Source: Rhizobium album (GTDB lineage Bacteria > Pseudomonadota > Alphaproteobacteria > Rhizobiales > Rhizobiaceae). Taken from it: a stretch of 59,406 bases of DNA. The notes under the pieces are model-generated. The model ran no database searches. It was not told the DNA's origin and worked only from the letters and a program-made list of their open reading frames with translations. Shown here piece by piece: positions 28,059-36,537 of this stretch; the first letter of the stretch is position 1, and the number at the start of each line of letters is the position of its first letter. The translations under genes were made by a program, and so were the position numbers. The stretch spans positions 1-59,406 of the forward strand of contig NZ_QFBC01000026.1 in the NCBI RefSeq assembly GCF_003122325.1, written 5' to 3'.

Positions 28059-29287
28059 GCGCGATCGTTCACCAGAATGTCGTTCTTCGGCCGCAGCTTG
28101 CGACCCTGCGGCTGCTCGGTTCGGCGCTGACGACCTTCGGCGTCTTCCTGTCCGGCTTCGTGATTTCGGAACCTGCGCCCTACGAAGTGGTGATGGTGGT
28201 GCTCGTCGCCATCAGCTTCCTCTGCGGACTGAAGATCTCCCGCAGCGTCGGGCCGCTGCTCGCCCTTCTGCTGCTCTTCAATGTCGGCGGCATCTTCTCG
28301 CTAACGGTCATGTCCGATCTCAACGACGGGCCGATGTATCTGGCCGTGTCGCTGTTTCTGGCGCTGACATCGGTCTTCTATGCCGCGGCGATCGAAGACA
28401 ACGCGTCACGGTTGCGGCTGATCTTCCGGGCCTGGGTAGCGGCGGCGGTGATCACCTCCGCGCTCGGCATCCTCGGCTATTTCCATGCGGTGCCCGGCTT
28501 CGAGGTCTTCACGCTCTATGACCGCGCCAAGGGTGCCTTCCAGGATCCCAACGTCTTCGGGCCGTTCCTGATCGCCCCCTCCCTCTACCTGATGCACGGG
28601 CTGCTCAACGACAGGATCTCGAAATCCCCCCTGAAGATCGCCGGACTGCTGGTCATCGCGCTCGGGGTGTTTCTCTCCTTCTCGCGTGCGGCCTGGGCGC
28701 TGTTTCTGTTTTCGGCCTGCGCCCTGGTGTTCATCATGCTCCTGAAGGAGCGTACCGGCGCCTTCCGCCTGAAGATCCTGGTCCTGTCGCTCGCCGCGGT
28801 GCTGATACTGGTCGCAGCGCTGATCGGCGCCCTGCAATCGGAAAAAGTGTCGAGCCTGTTTTCCAGCCGCGCGCAGCTGGAGCAGGATTACGATGCCGGC
28901 CATCTCGGGCGCTTCGATCGCCACCGCATCGGCTTCCTGATGTCCATGGAGGCACCGCTCGGCATCGGCCCGATGGTCTTCAGCCAGATCTTTCCCGAAG
29001 ACGAGCACAACATCTGGCTGAAATCGCTCACCACCTACGGCTGGCTCGGCTTCGTCACCTATGTGTCGATGATGATCTGGACCCTGTCGATGGGTTTCCG
29101 CAACATGCTGCGCCACCGGCCATGGCAACCCTACCTGATGATCGCCTGGATCGTCATCGTCGGCCACGTCGCCATCGGCAATGTCATCGATACCGATCAC
29201 TGGCGGCATTTCTATCTGCTGCTCGGCATCGTCTGGGGCTGTGGCGCACTCGAAAACCGATATCAAAGAACGGTACGGCAATCATGA
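28055..29287 (+). CDS. O-antigen ligase/Wzy-type polymerase
   Basis: 410 aa starting at a TTG inside the ATTGA overlap with the previous stop; this coupling is the reason for the choice, but a later start cannot be excluded. About eleven hydrophobic helices and a large periplasmic loop (RAQLEQDYDAGHLGRFDRHR region) with the Wzy_C-type conserved LGIGPM and EDEHNIWLKSLTTYGW pieces. It polymerises or ligates lipid-linked glycan in the periplasm. Linked by an ATGA overlap to the next glycosyltransferase gene. Confidence 0.85.
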   Translation: MSAIVHQNVVLRPQLATLRLLGSALTTFGVFLSGFVISEPAPYEVVMVVLVAISFLCGLKISRSVGPLLALLLLFNVGGIFSLTVMSDLNDGPMYLAVSLFLALTSVFYAAAIEDNASRLRLIFRAWVAAAVITSALGILGYFHAVPGFEVFTLYDRAKGAFQDPNVFGPFLIAPSLYLMHGLLNDRISKSPLKIAGLLVIALGVFLSFSRAAWALFLFSACALVFIMLLKERTGAFRLKILVLSLAAVLILVAALIGALQSEKVSSLFSSRAQLEQDYDAGHLGRFDRHRIGFLMSMEAPLGIGPMVFSQIFPEDEHNIWLKSLTTYGWLGFVTYVSMMIWTLSMGFRNMLRHRPWQPYLMIAWIVIVGHVAIGNVIDTDHWRHFYLLLGIVWGCGALENRYQRTVRQS

Positions 29288-30489
29288 TGCAAAGGGTCTC
29301 TCCCAACCGTCTTTCCATTCTGCAGGTGCTGGAGCCAAGTGGCGGCGGATCCGGACGGCATTTCATCGACCTGTGCGGCGCGTTGAAGGAGCGCGGCCAT
29401 CGCGTCACCGCGGTCTATTCGCCGCTGCGTGCCGAGGATCGTTTTCTCGATGAGTTGCAGGCGCTGGGCCTTCCCGCTGTCCATGCCATAAGCATGAGGC
29501 GCGCGCCGGGATTGTCGGATCTCCACAGCTGGCAGCAGCTTGCCGGCATCCTCCGCCGCGAAGGACCGTTCGACGTCGTCCATGCGCACAGCTCGAAGGC
29601 AGGCGCGCTCAGCCGCATCCGCCTGCCGGGGTCGCATGTACCGCGTGTTTATACGCCGCACGCCTTCCGCACCATGGATCCGACGCTCGGCCGGGCCGGC
29701 CGGCTCGTCTTCGGCGGGATCGAATCCCTGCTCGGCCGCCATCTCTCCGACTGCATCATCTGCGTCTCGCAGGATGAATACGACCATGCCGTTTCGCTCG
29801 GCATCCCGTCCAGGCGGCTGCGGACCGTCATCAACGGCACGACCCCTCCCCCGGAGGGCCGGCGCGGCGACCTGCTGCAGCGCTTCGACATTCCGCAGGA
29901 GGCCCTGGTCTTCGGCTTTATCGGCCGCCTCTCGCAGCAGAAGGCGCCGGAGCGGCTGATCGAGGCCTTTGCCAGGATGGCCGGGGCCTTGCCGGCCGCC
30001 CATCTGCTGATGATCGGCTTCGGAGAGCTGGAAACGGAGGTGCGCGCCATGATCGCCGCCAGCGGCTTTGCCGACCGTATCCGCCTGACCAGCGAGATTA
30101 CCGGACGGGATGCAATTTCCTGTTTCGACGTGCTGGTGATGCCGAGCCGCTACGAGGCGATGTCCTACGTCATGCTGGAGGCCGCCGCTGCCGGCAAGCC
30201 GATGATCCTCAGCCGTGTCGGAGGCGCCGGCCGCGTGCTCGAAGACGGGCGCAACGGCATCCTCATCGAAAACAACGACGACCCTACGGCGCTGGCGCAG
30301 GCGATGGCCAGCTTTGCCGACGGCGAGCGCCGTCGCGCCTTCGCCGAGGAAGCGGACACCCGCAAGGACCGCTATGCCCTCAAGACGATGGTCGACGGCA
30401 TCGAAGCGATCTATTGCAACCTTATCGATCCGAAAGGCGCACGCCGGACATTGAACACGTCCATCGGCGCACTAGCTTTCGAATCATGA
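29284..30489 (+). CDS. Glycosyltransferase family 4
   Basis: 401 aa starting at the ATG that overlaps the previous stop (ATGATG; the second ATG is equally possible). GT4 signatures: EPSGGGSGRHFIDL near residue 17, VVHAHSSKAGALSRI, FGFIGRLSQQKAPERLIEA and MPSRYEAMSYVMLEAAAAGK with the donor-binding glutamates. It is clearly related to the GT4 at 25260 (same HAHSSKAGA/HGHGAKGGA and EAMSYVMLEA/ESMPYIVLEA layout), probably an old duplication within the cluster. It is translationally coupled to both neighbours. Confidence 0.92.
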   Translation: MMQRVSPNRLSILQVLEPSGGGSGRHFIDLCGALKERGHRVTAVYSPLRAEDRFLDELQALGLPAVHAISMRRAPGLSDLHSWQQLAGILRREGPFDVVHAHSSKAGALSRIRLPGSHVPRVYTPHAFRTMDPTLGRAGRLVFGGIESLLGRHLSDCIICVSQDEYDHAVSLGIPSRRLRTVINGTTPPPEGRRGDLLQRFDIPQEALVFGFIGRLSQQKAPERLIEAFARMAGALPAAHLLMIGFGELETEVRAMIAASGFADRIRLTSEITGRDAISCFDVLVMPSRYEAMSYVMLEAAAAGKPMILSRVGGAGRVLEDGRNGILIENNDDPTALAQAMASFADGERRRAFAEEADTRKDRYALKTMVDGIEAIYCNLIDPKGARRTLNTSIGALAFES

Positions 30490-30779
30490 CCACACCAGCA
30501 CAGATCCGCGCTGCCCGTGCCATGCTCGGGCTCACCATCGGCGAAGTTGCAGCCATAACCGGCCTCTCGGAAGCTTCGGTCGAAGAGGCCGAACGGCCAG
30601 GCGGCAGTGGCGACCCCGCAGTCCTGCGCATCCTCACCGATGCACTGGAAGGCAGGGGCGTGCTGTTCCTGTCGGCGGGCGACGAGGAAGGCGGCGGCCC
30701 CGGCATCCGGCTGAAGCGTCCGCCGCATGCCGACGACGGAACCCGGCCGGAAAATCTCAACGCCGCCAACGACGACTGA
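30486..30779 (+). CDS. Small XRE-type helix-turn-helix protein
   Basis: 97 aa, starting at the ATGA overlap with the glycosyltransferase stop. The N-terminal 65 residues form a Cro/CI-like HTH (AARAMLGLTIGEVAAITGLSEASVEEAE and a following LRILTDALEGRG helix). The acidic/proline tail is disordered. Similar short HTH proteins occur beside many rhizobial genes; the tight coupling to a polysaccharide operon suggests co-regulation or autoregulation. Target unknown. Confidence 0.8.
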   Translation: MTTPAQIRAARAMLGLTIGEVAAITGLSEASVEEAERPGGSGDPAVLRILTDALEGRGVLFLSAGDEEGGGPGIRLKRPPHADDGTRPENLNAANDD

Positions 30780-30818
30780 AGCGCGCCCGCAAAGCGATCC
30801 CCGGACGCTGCTTTCGCT

Positions 30819-31862
30819 TCATGCCGGCCGGCGCGGGCTCGATGGGCGCTTCAACCCCCACAATTGCATCAATTCCAGCGGCGCCGAAATATCCGTTTCC
30901 AGAATGAAGCGGTCGGATTTTACGCCTTTACGGCGATCGGCCGTTCGCACCGGCAGGCCGTGCCCCATGCCGTGGATCCGATAAAAGCTCAAAGCCGGCC
31001 GTCCAGCGGCGCTCCAGCGGCGGATTTCCCCCCATGAGCGGCTGATGGTGGTGCCGTCCTCCAGCTTGAGGCCGCGAACGTCGAGCCATTGATCGCGGCA
31101 AGCCACGGCGTTGACGGGACTGACGACCCTGTCGTTATCACCCTGCCAGATGGAGAGATCGGGCCAGCGCCGCGGCTGCGGCGAAACCGCCCTGACGAGG
31201 TCACCCCATTCCTGCGGGGTGCGGTTGGCGCCGGAATTCATCACCGAAAGGGCGGTCATCGCATCCCGGGCGGAACCGACCGGCAGGCCCGCGACGATCG
31301 CGCCGGCGGCAAAACTCTCCGGATAGGTCGCCAGCAGCGCGTTGGCCATCGCCCCGCCCGCCGACAACCCGACGATATAGACCCGCGCGGCATCGAGCCG
31401 GTATTCGGCACAGGCATGGTCGATCATCTGCCGGATCGACAGCAGTTCGCCGCGGTCACGGGCGACGGCGCTCGGGCGGAACCAGTTGAAACAGAAGTTG
31501 GGGTTGTTGCTGTGCGTCTGCTGCGGATAAAGAACGGCAAACCGCCGCTCCGCCGCCAGCCTGGCAAAACCGCTCGCATCGTCGAAACCCTGCGCCGTCT
31601 GCAGGCAACCGTGCAGCACCACCACCAGCGGCGCGCGGGCCGGCAATTGCGACGGACGGTAGAAGTGCATGGCCAGCCGGCCCGGATTGCTGCCGAAGCC
31701 GTCGATCTCGACCAGTTTTCTCGGCGTGACGCTACGCGCCCGGTGCACACGCTTCGGTTTGATTGCCGGCCGGGTCGCGCGCACGGCCTTCTCGATCAGG
31801 CGGCGAAGCTGCTTCTGGCGTTTGAACAGGCGGGAGAGCGAAATCGGCAATTTCAGCGTCAT
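30819..31862 (-). CDS. PHB-depolymerase-family esterase (LpqC-like)
   Basis: 347 aa from the ATG at 31862 (GAAGGA upstream); the longer frame to 32114 lacks start signals. It has an alpha/beta hydrolase fold with an oxyanion segment VVVLHGCLQTAQGFDD, nucleophile elbow GLSAGGAMANALL (Ser), an Asp in the QGDNDRVVSP turn, and a C-terminal His in HGMGHGLPVR. The N-terminal 70 residues are basic and not part of the catalytic domain. The family includes esterases and poly(3-hydroxybutyrate) depolymerase-like enzymes; no lipobox is present, so it could be cytoplasmic. It converges with the polysaccharide cluster. Confidence 0.87.
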   Translation of the reverse strand: MTLKLPISLSRLFKRQKQLRRLIEKAVRATRPAIKPKRVHRARSVTPRKLVEIDGFGSNPGRLAMHFYRPSQLPARAPLVVVLHGCLQTAQGFDDASGFARLAAERRFAVLYPQQTHSNNPNFCFNWFRPSAVARDRGELLSIRQMIDHACAEYRLDAARVYIVGLSAGGAMANALLATYPESFAAGAIVAGLPVGSARDAMTALSVMNSGANRTPQEWGDLVRAVSPQPRRWPDLSIWQGDNDRVVSPVNAVACRDQWLDVRGLKLEDGTTISRSWGEIRRWSAAGRPALSFYRIHGMGHGLPVRTADRRKGVKSDRFILETDISAPLELMQLWGLKRPSSPRRPA

Positions 31863-32084
31863 CGATGGTTCCTTCACACATTCGGTATCGACGCTCGCTC
31901 CTGCGGCCTCCCAACCACCCATCGATGCAATTCTGCTTAGTTCAATAGCGTGGCAAAGCCTTGACAGCCACTCACGATTTCCGGCGCAACGGCGTTGTGG
32001 ATCGGTTCGATGCAGCCACGGACAGCGTGAAATCGTAAGGCACATCGTCCGGATGCAGACTGTCGATACCAGCGACCGGCATGG

Positions 32085-32109
32085 AAAAACGGCGGGCTGC
32101 GCCCGCCGT
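32085..32109 (-). terminator. Terminator of the BA14K-like gene
   Basis: ACGGCGGGC/GCCCGCCGT arms with a 3-base loop are followed on the minus strand by TTTTTCC, 22 bases after the stop. Confidence 0.88.
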
Positions 32110-32131
32110 CTCATTAAGGAATTTCAATCGC

Positions 32132-32518
32132 TTAGTACGGCGAATTGCAGCGATGGCGACGACCGTCGTTACCGAGATAGGTGTCGGTGCGAACACTGTA
32201 CGAACGATAGCGGTTAGCGCACCATTCCTGATGCGAACCGCCGTCGTTCCGGCCATTTGCGATGGCGCCGCCGATAATCGCTCCGGCGCCGAAGGCTGCC
32301 AGCGGATACCAGTAACCATCGCTGTGGCGGCGATAGCCGCGGCGGCGTTCGCGATAGCCGCGATGCCCTCTCCAGTGGCCACGGCGCTCATTGTACTGAA
32401 CACCCTGAACATCCGAGCCGGTACTAAAGGATTTGACGGCGATCGGCGCCGCTTCGACCGGAAGCAGCGAAGTCAGGCCGATGACGGCGCCCATGGCGCA
32501 GGTGGTGAAGAATTTCAT
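32132..32518 (-). CDS. BA14K-family secreted protein
   Basis: 128 aa. The ATG at 32518 follows AAAGG and gives a signal peptide MKFFTTCAMGAVIGLTSLLP with cleavage after VEA. The mature part has an Arg/Gly/His-rich stretch (RRGHWRGHRGYRERRRG), a short hydrophobic GAGAIIGGAI segment, and the BA14K ending (WCANRYRSYSVRTDTYLGNDG, RHRCNSPY) with two cysteines. BA14K is a surface-exposed lectin-like immunoreactive protein of Brucella; rhizobia encode many paralogues. Single gene with its own terminator. Confidence 0.88.
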   Translation of the reverse strand: MKFFTTCAMGAVIGLTSLLPVEAAPIAVKSFSTGSDVQGVQYNERRGHWRGHRGYRERRRGYRRHSDGYWYPLAAFGAGAIIGGAIANGRNDGGSHQEWCANRYRSYSVRTDTYLGNDGRRHRCNSPY

Positions 32519-32717
32519 GATATAACCTTTCACGAGACCTTTCCGTTTCTCAGGAGTGACGGAAACGTCATATTTCCTTGTGTTTACAGCGGAGCTTTGG
32601 CGCATGCCGGCGGTGCTGCAGACCAGTGTTAACGTCGTCTGGAAGGGATTGTTCCTTGCCTTGTTGATGCCTGCAGCATATCGATCACCACAGCGCTACC
32701 GGTTTGCGCGACGATCT

Positions 32718-32906
32718 TCAGTTCTGCTGCTTGGTACCGGCGCTCTTGCCGTCGGAGCTTCTGGAACGTTCCTCGAAACGGTCGGCGCCCTTTGCGAGGG
32801 CCGACCCCTTCTCCGCCTCGACCTTGCGCTCCTCGGCGGCGGCTTCTTTCCGAAGACCCCTGGCGCCTTCCTTGCCCTGCGGTGTTGGTGCATTCTCGAT
32901 ACCCAT
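32718..32906 (-). CDS. Small charged protein of unknown function
   Basis: 62 aa, MGIENAPTPQGKEGARGLRK at the start and rich in Lys, Glu, Ala and Ser throughout; probably helical or disordered. The GGAGG six to seven bases before the ATG argues for real translation. No family is recognised. It is the last chromosomal gene before attL and in the uninterrupted chromosome would lie just downstream of tRNA-Pro. Confidence 0.6.
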   Translation of the reverse strand: MGIENAPTPQGKEGARGLRKEAAAEERKVEAEKGSALAKGADRFEERSRSSDGKSAGTKQQN

Positions 32907-33028
32907 GGCTGTTCCTCCGTGAAATAAACGGACAAACAGCCGGGACCGCGGATTTGTTCCGCCGGCAGGCGACATCACGCTGCCGATTCGACGAGGGGGA
33001 TACGTATCACGATGAAGATATTGAAGAA

Positions 33029-33077
33029 AATGGTCGGAATGGCGGGATTCGAACCCACGACCCCTTGACCCCCAGTC
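33029..33077. repeat. attL: 49-bp direct repeat, 3' part of tRNA-Pro
   Basis: 49 bases identical to 53816-53864. They span tRNA-Pro positions 31 to 77 (anticodon loop, T arm, acceptor 3' strand, CCA) plus two bases. After 33077 the sequence departs from a tRNA, so this is a remnant and not a functional gene. Confidence 0.93.
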
Positions 33078-33224
33078 TTGTTGAGTACGTTTTATAGCCA
33101 TTCCTCGCGTTGCACAATACGCCCACAAGCCGCATGTTTCCAGCACTGTCTAACCGATGCCCGCTTGACTGATTAAATCGCTCGCCTACTATGCTGGCTA
33201 TATTCTGGCTACAAAGGAATGGGC

Positions 33225-34466
33225 ATGGCTAAAATTCGTATCACCGCGGCGACTGTGACAAGCCTTATGGAAAGTCCCTCACCGCCCAAGACGACTTTTT
33301 ATTTCGATGCCGATCTTGCCGGCTTCGGCCTCTACAGAACCTCTGGTGGGACCGGCACGTATTTCGCCGAATTTCGCCCAATCGCTGGCGGATCAAAGAA
33401 GAGAATCAAACTTGGCCGCGTTGGAACCCTCAAGCCTAGCGAAGCTCGCGAAGCGGCGCGGAAAGCCATCGCCCACGCGGGCCTTGGGAAAGATCTTTCC
33501 AAAGATCGCTCGGACGCACGCGCTAGCTTAACGGTAAAGGATCTGGCTTCTAGATATATCGAGGAGTTTGTCGCGACGAATAAGAAGGAGTCGTCGGCGG
33601 AATTCTATCGGATGATGCTCCGGAAGCATATCGAGCCCCATATCGGCACGAGCAAAGCTTCAGTGCTTACGCGCGTTGAAGTGCAGCGAGCGCACTCCGC
33701 CATGTCCAAGGTCGCTCGCATATCCGCGAATCGCTCCATGAAGCTCCTCGGCGCCGCGTTTGTCTGGGGGGCAAAGAATGGATTGGTGCCAGAAAATTTC
33801 AATCCTGCATCAGGCGTTGATTTGAACAGGGAACAAGGTCGCGAGCGTTTTTTAACGCAGGACGAAATGGCTCAACTTGGTGAGGCGATGCGAGAAGCTG
33901 AGACTGTCGGCTTCCCTGCCAAAGTAACCGAAGCCAAGCACGCACCGAAGGGGCAGCTGCATGTTATGCATCCGTCCATCACCGGCGCCATCCGACTTTA
34001 TATGCTGACTGGCATGCGGCTCCGAGAGGTTCTTCATCTGCGATGGGACGACGTCGATGTAGATCGCGGCTTCTTGTTTCTGCCCGATTCAAAAACTGGC
34101 CGAAAAACAGTGGTGCTTTCTGCTGCGGCCACCGAAGTCTTGAAGGCCATCCCGAAAGTCGGCGTGTATGTCATTGCGGGTGAAAGTGCCGGTCTCGATA
34201 ATGAGAGGCCAAGAGCTGACCTTAAGCGGCCCTGGGCGGCAATAACTAAGCGGGCCGGCCTGGATGGGCTACGCATACACGATCTGAGGCATTCGTTCGC
34301 GTCAGTCGGGGCCTGGTCGGGGCTGGGGTTGCCAGTGATTGGAAAGCTACTCGGTCATGCTGATGCGAAGACAACCGCTCGATACGCGCACGTTGACGCT
34401 GAGTCTTCGCGGCGGGCGGCAGACGCCATAGCGTCCCAAATCGCTATTGCGATGGGAGAAAAATAA
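33225..34466 (+). CDS. int: Tyrosine recombinase/integrase
   Basis: 413 aa. The ATG at 33225 is preferred (AAAGGA six bases upstream); the ATG at 33219 overlaps that site. N-terminal arm-binding/DUF4102-like part (DADLAGFGLYRTSGGTG), core-binding SAM-like domain (about 100-180), then the catalytic domain with Arg near 265 (TGMRLREVLHL), Lys near 290 (SKTGRKTVV), HDLRHSFAS near 352-358, LLGHADAKTTARYAHV with His near 378 and the nucleophile Tyr near 387. All catalytic residues are present. It lies 148 bases from attL and reads into the element, so it should mediate integration at tRNA-Pro. Confidence 0.96.
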   Translation: MAKIRITAATVTSLMESPSPPKTTFYFDADLAGFGLYRTSGGTGTYFAEFRPIAGGSKKRIKLGRVGTLKPSEAREAARKAIAHAGLGKDLSKDRSDARASLTVKDLASRYIEEFVATNKKESSAEFYRMMLRKHIEPHIGTSKASVLTRVEVQRAHSAMSKVARISANRSMKLLGAAFVWGAKNGLVPENFNPASGVDLNREQGRERFLTQDEMAQLGEAMREAETVGFPAKVTEAKHAPKGQLHVMHPSITGAIRLYMLTGMRLREVLHLRWDDVDVDRGFLFLPDSKTGRKTVVLSAAATEVLKAIPKVGVYVIAGESAGLDNERPRADLKRPWAAITKRAGLDGLRIHDLRHSFASVGAWSGLGLPVIGKLLGHADAKTTARYAHVDAESSRRAADAIASQIAIAMGEK

Positions 34467-34852
34467 TGGCTCCCTTGCCGAAACCGATGAGTAGAGCAGC
34501 ATTTGTTATCGAAGCTGCGATAGCTGAAGGCCGGACAGCCGAGGCGCTGCAAAAGCTCGTTCATGCTCTCCGCCAAGATCAAGACGACAAGGCGGTCAGA
34601 CGATTGGCCGCGGATTGGATCGAACGCATAGGCCTTCCACCTGGCGCCCCGAAGGCATTGCGCCAGGGAGCGCCAGCACTTCGGGAAGAATGGCTAGAAA
34701 TCGCAGACATGGTCGCCGGCCTTCAGGCGCAGAGCAAAACTTACACGGAGGCTGTGCAAGAGACTGCTGCGCATTTTGGTTATTCTGAGCGCCACGTCCA
34801 GGCCTGCGTTGCCGACTGGAAATCGGCTGTAAGCCAAAGTCAAACAGACTAG
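34466..34852 (+). CDS. Element protein of unknown function with C-terminal HTH-like segment
   Basis: 128 aa, starting at the ATG that shares its A with the integrase stop, so translation is probably coupled. It is helical; residues 92-120 (YTEAVQETAAHFGYSERHVQACVADW) look like a helix-turn-helix in which HFGYSERHVQ would be turn and recognition helix. The N-terminal half (AIAEGRTAEALQKLVHALRQD) resembles small regulatory proteins of integrative elements. Possible recombination directionality or control factor; not recognised further. Its stop overlaps a 30-bp perfect palindrome. Confidence 0.65.
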   Translation: MAPLPKPMSRAAFVIEAAIAEGRTAEALQKLVHALRQDQDDKAVRRLAADWIERIGLPPGAPKALRQGAPALREEWLEIADMVAGLQAQSKTYTEAVQETAAHFGYSERHVQACVADWKSAVSQSQTD

Positions 34853-34880
34853 CCGCACGAAGTTCGAACTTCGTGCGGCT
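34851..34880. promoter_or_regulatory. Perfect 30-bp palindrome
   Basis: AGCCGCACGAAGT-TCGA-ACTTCGTGCGGCT: 13-bp arms around a 4-base centre, with no mismatch. It begins on the stop codon of the gene before. There is no U-tract on either side, so it could be a bidirectional transcript end, a regulator site or a recombination/replication dyad. Confidence 0.85.
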
Positions 34881-34937
34881 GATAACTAGGTCGGGTTTGG
34901 CTATCTACCGTCATGCAACAACGAACATGGAGGTAAG

Positions 34938-35138
34938 ATGGCAAACTATCGAGTAAAGCAGGCTGCGGAATACATCGGCGTATCGAAATCCCTGCTCGAC
35001 AAACTAAGGTGCTATGGGGGTGGGCCGGCCTATGCCAAACTCGGATCGAGCGTGATTTATTCGACAATCGACCTCGATGCGTGGGTCGCATCGAAACGAG
35101 TTGCGGCGAACAGCAATGAAGCAGCCGCACGCGCATGA
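34938..35138 (+). CDS. AlpA-like/excisionase-family DNA-binding protein
   Basis: 66 aa with GGAGG seven bases before the ATG. It is a single winged HTH of the HTH_17/AlpA type: YRVKQAAEYIGVSKSLLDKLRCYG, then the wing PAYAKLGSSVIYSTIDLDAWV. In phage and satellite elements such proteins act as excisionase or as activator of the integrase/replication genes (AlpA, P4 Vis). ATGA overlap with the next gene. Confidence 0.85.
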   Translation: MANYRVKQAAEYIGVSKSLLDKLRCYGGGPAYAKLGSSVIYSTIDLDAWVASKRVAANSNEAAARA

Positions 35139-36157
35139 CCATGCTGGCCCCTCTTTTTGAAATTCCGGTCGCTGCGAACCAGAATTCAGCAAGCTTAAAT
35201 CCACATTCAAAATCTGCAGAATTTCAATTCGAGCGACCTGATTGGGCGCTTTTCCGTTCCATCGGAACCCTCTCGCAAAAGGCTGGAGTGCCAACAAAAC
35301 TCTTGCGTCGTCTGGTCCTGAAAGAGCTTGTCGATAATGCCTTGGACGCAGGCGGCGACTCGATGATTGGGCAGAAGGGCGAAACCTACTTCATAGTAGA
35401 CACAGGTCCGGGCATCGATGGAGGCCCGCAAGACATCGCCCGTATGTTCTCGATCAATCGTCCCATGGTCTCCTCGAAGCTCTGGAGACTGCCGAAGCGC
35501 GGCGCCCTTGGTAACGGTCTACGCGTCGTCGCCGGCGCCGTACTTTCATCTGGCGGTAGGCTAGTCGTCACCACCCGGAACACGCGACATGTGCTGACCC
35601 CTCGCGAAGATGGCGGCACGGACGTCATGCCGGAACAGGTGGATTTCCCCGTCGGCACGATGATCGAGATTGAATTTGGCTCGGACATGCCGGCCGATCC
35701 TCTTGCTATGCGCTGGGGCGAGGATGCAATCCGCATGGCATCCGGCGAAACTTACATCGGGAAGCCTTCACCCTTCTGGTATGACGCTGACCATTTTTTT
35801 GAACTGCTTCAGGCAGGCAAAGATCGGCCCGTCCGGGAACTGGTGGCTCAGCTCGACGGTTGTACGGGAGCCAAGGCGGGTCAGATATCGGAAGCATTCA
35901 AAGGAATGTCCTGTCAGGCTCTCGACCGTGACCAAGCTGTCGCCTTGCTCGGCGCTGCACGGGCGCATGCAAAGCCGGTTTCGGCCCGTCGACTTGGATC
36001 AGTCGGCAAGTCGTCATTCCTACCAGAATGGTACGCCTCCGAAAGCGGCAGCGTGCAGATCGGCGTTCGGAATCCAAAAGCCGAAATTCCGTTTGTGATC
36101 GAGGCATGGTGCGACTTTCACGGAAGCAGAGATGACGATGTTAGCATCAGTTCATAG
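35135..36157 (+). CDS. GHKL ATPase (topoisomerase VI B-like), C-terminally truncated
   Basis: 340 aa, coupled by ATGA to the AlpA-like gene. The three GHKL ATP-binding boxes are present: N-box LKELVDNALDAGG (about 64-76), G1 VDTGPGIDGG, and G2 GALGNGLRVVAGAV. A transducer-like part follows (residues 200-320). The frame stops at 36157 right after FVIEAWCDFHGSRDDDVSIS. In the full-length proteins of this type that I recall, this N-terminal module continues into a Toprim/TopVIA-like part. Here an apparent internal deletion joins this point to a C-terminal piece in another frame (next entry). Probably inactive as a topoisomerase; ATP binding may remain. Confidence 0.75.
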   Translation: MTMLAPLFEIPVAANQNSASLNPHSKSAEFQFERPDWALFRSIGTLSQKAGVPTKLLRRLVLKELVDNALDAGGDSMIGQKGETYFIVDTGPGIDGGPQDIARMFSINRPMVSSKLWRLPKRGALGNGLRVVAGAVLSSGGRLVVTTRNTRHVLTPREDGGTDVMPEQVDFPVGTMIEIEFGSDMPADPLAMRWGEDAIRMASGETYIGKPSPFWYDADHFFELLQAGKDRPVRELVAQLDGCTGAKAGQISEAFKGMSCQALDRDQAVALLGAARAHAKPVSARRLGSVGKSSFLPEWYASESGSVQIGVRNPKAEIPFVIEAWCDFHGSRDDDVSISS

Positions 36158-36447
36158 CCTGGCTTGACGGCAAGATGGAGGAGCATGGCGTTTGCAAGGT
36201 CGTTCCGCCCGTCGACGTCGTCCGGGAAACCTTGAAGGCCGATATGGAGGAAAACATCCGGACGGCCCTCACACTCGAGATCCTTTTCAATGCGGGCCTG
36301 GAAGATAAGGTTACGGCAGCGTCTGACCAACTCGTTCTGCCAGATGACGATGAGATCCAGACCCAGTTGCCGGCTTACCTCGACGAGCACCCTGTTGATC
36401 ACTGGACGGACTGGGTATCGCGGACCGCCAAGGACATCGCAGCTTAA
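36145..36447 (+). pseudogene. C-terminal remnant of the GHKL/topoisomerase-VI-like gene
   Basis: The frame is open from 36145 (reads QFIAWLDGKMEEHG) and contains an ATG at 36175 that would give a 90-aa protein. It is in a different frame from the GHKL part. VCKVVPPVDVVRETLKADMEEN followed by an acidic end (HPVDHWTDWVSRTAKDIAA) resembles, from memory, the extreme C-terminus of the long fused family, where FIAWLDGKM...PP.DV occurs. I therefore read it as the tail left by an internal deletion with frameshift. An independent small gene starting at 36175 is the alternative; GATGGAGGAG upstream offers only a poor start. Confidence 0.5.
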
Positions 36448-36537
36448 AATTCGAGGATTTCGCATCGCGAAATAAGCAAGCTGAAGAACTGACTGAAAAT
36501 CTCAGAATTTCAATATCAGCTCCGATTGGATACATCC

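Noticed and set aside
33029-33105. A second functional tRNA-Pro at attL
   Set aside because: Only the 3' part is present; the 5' acceptor and D arm are missing.
35209-36515. A 19-base near-repeat (AAAATCT(G)CAGAATTTCAAT) at 35209 and 36497 flanking the GHKL gene
   Set aside because: The copies differ by an indel, the first is coding, and they do not coincide with the inferred deletion junction near 36150, so a role in the deletion is not supported.
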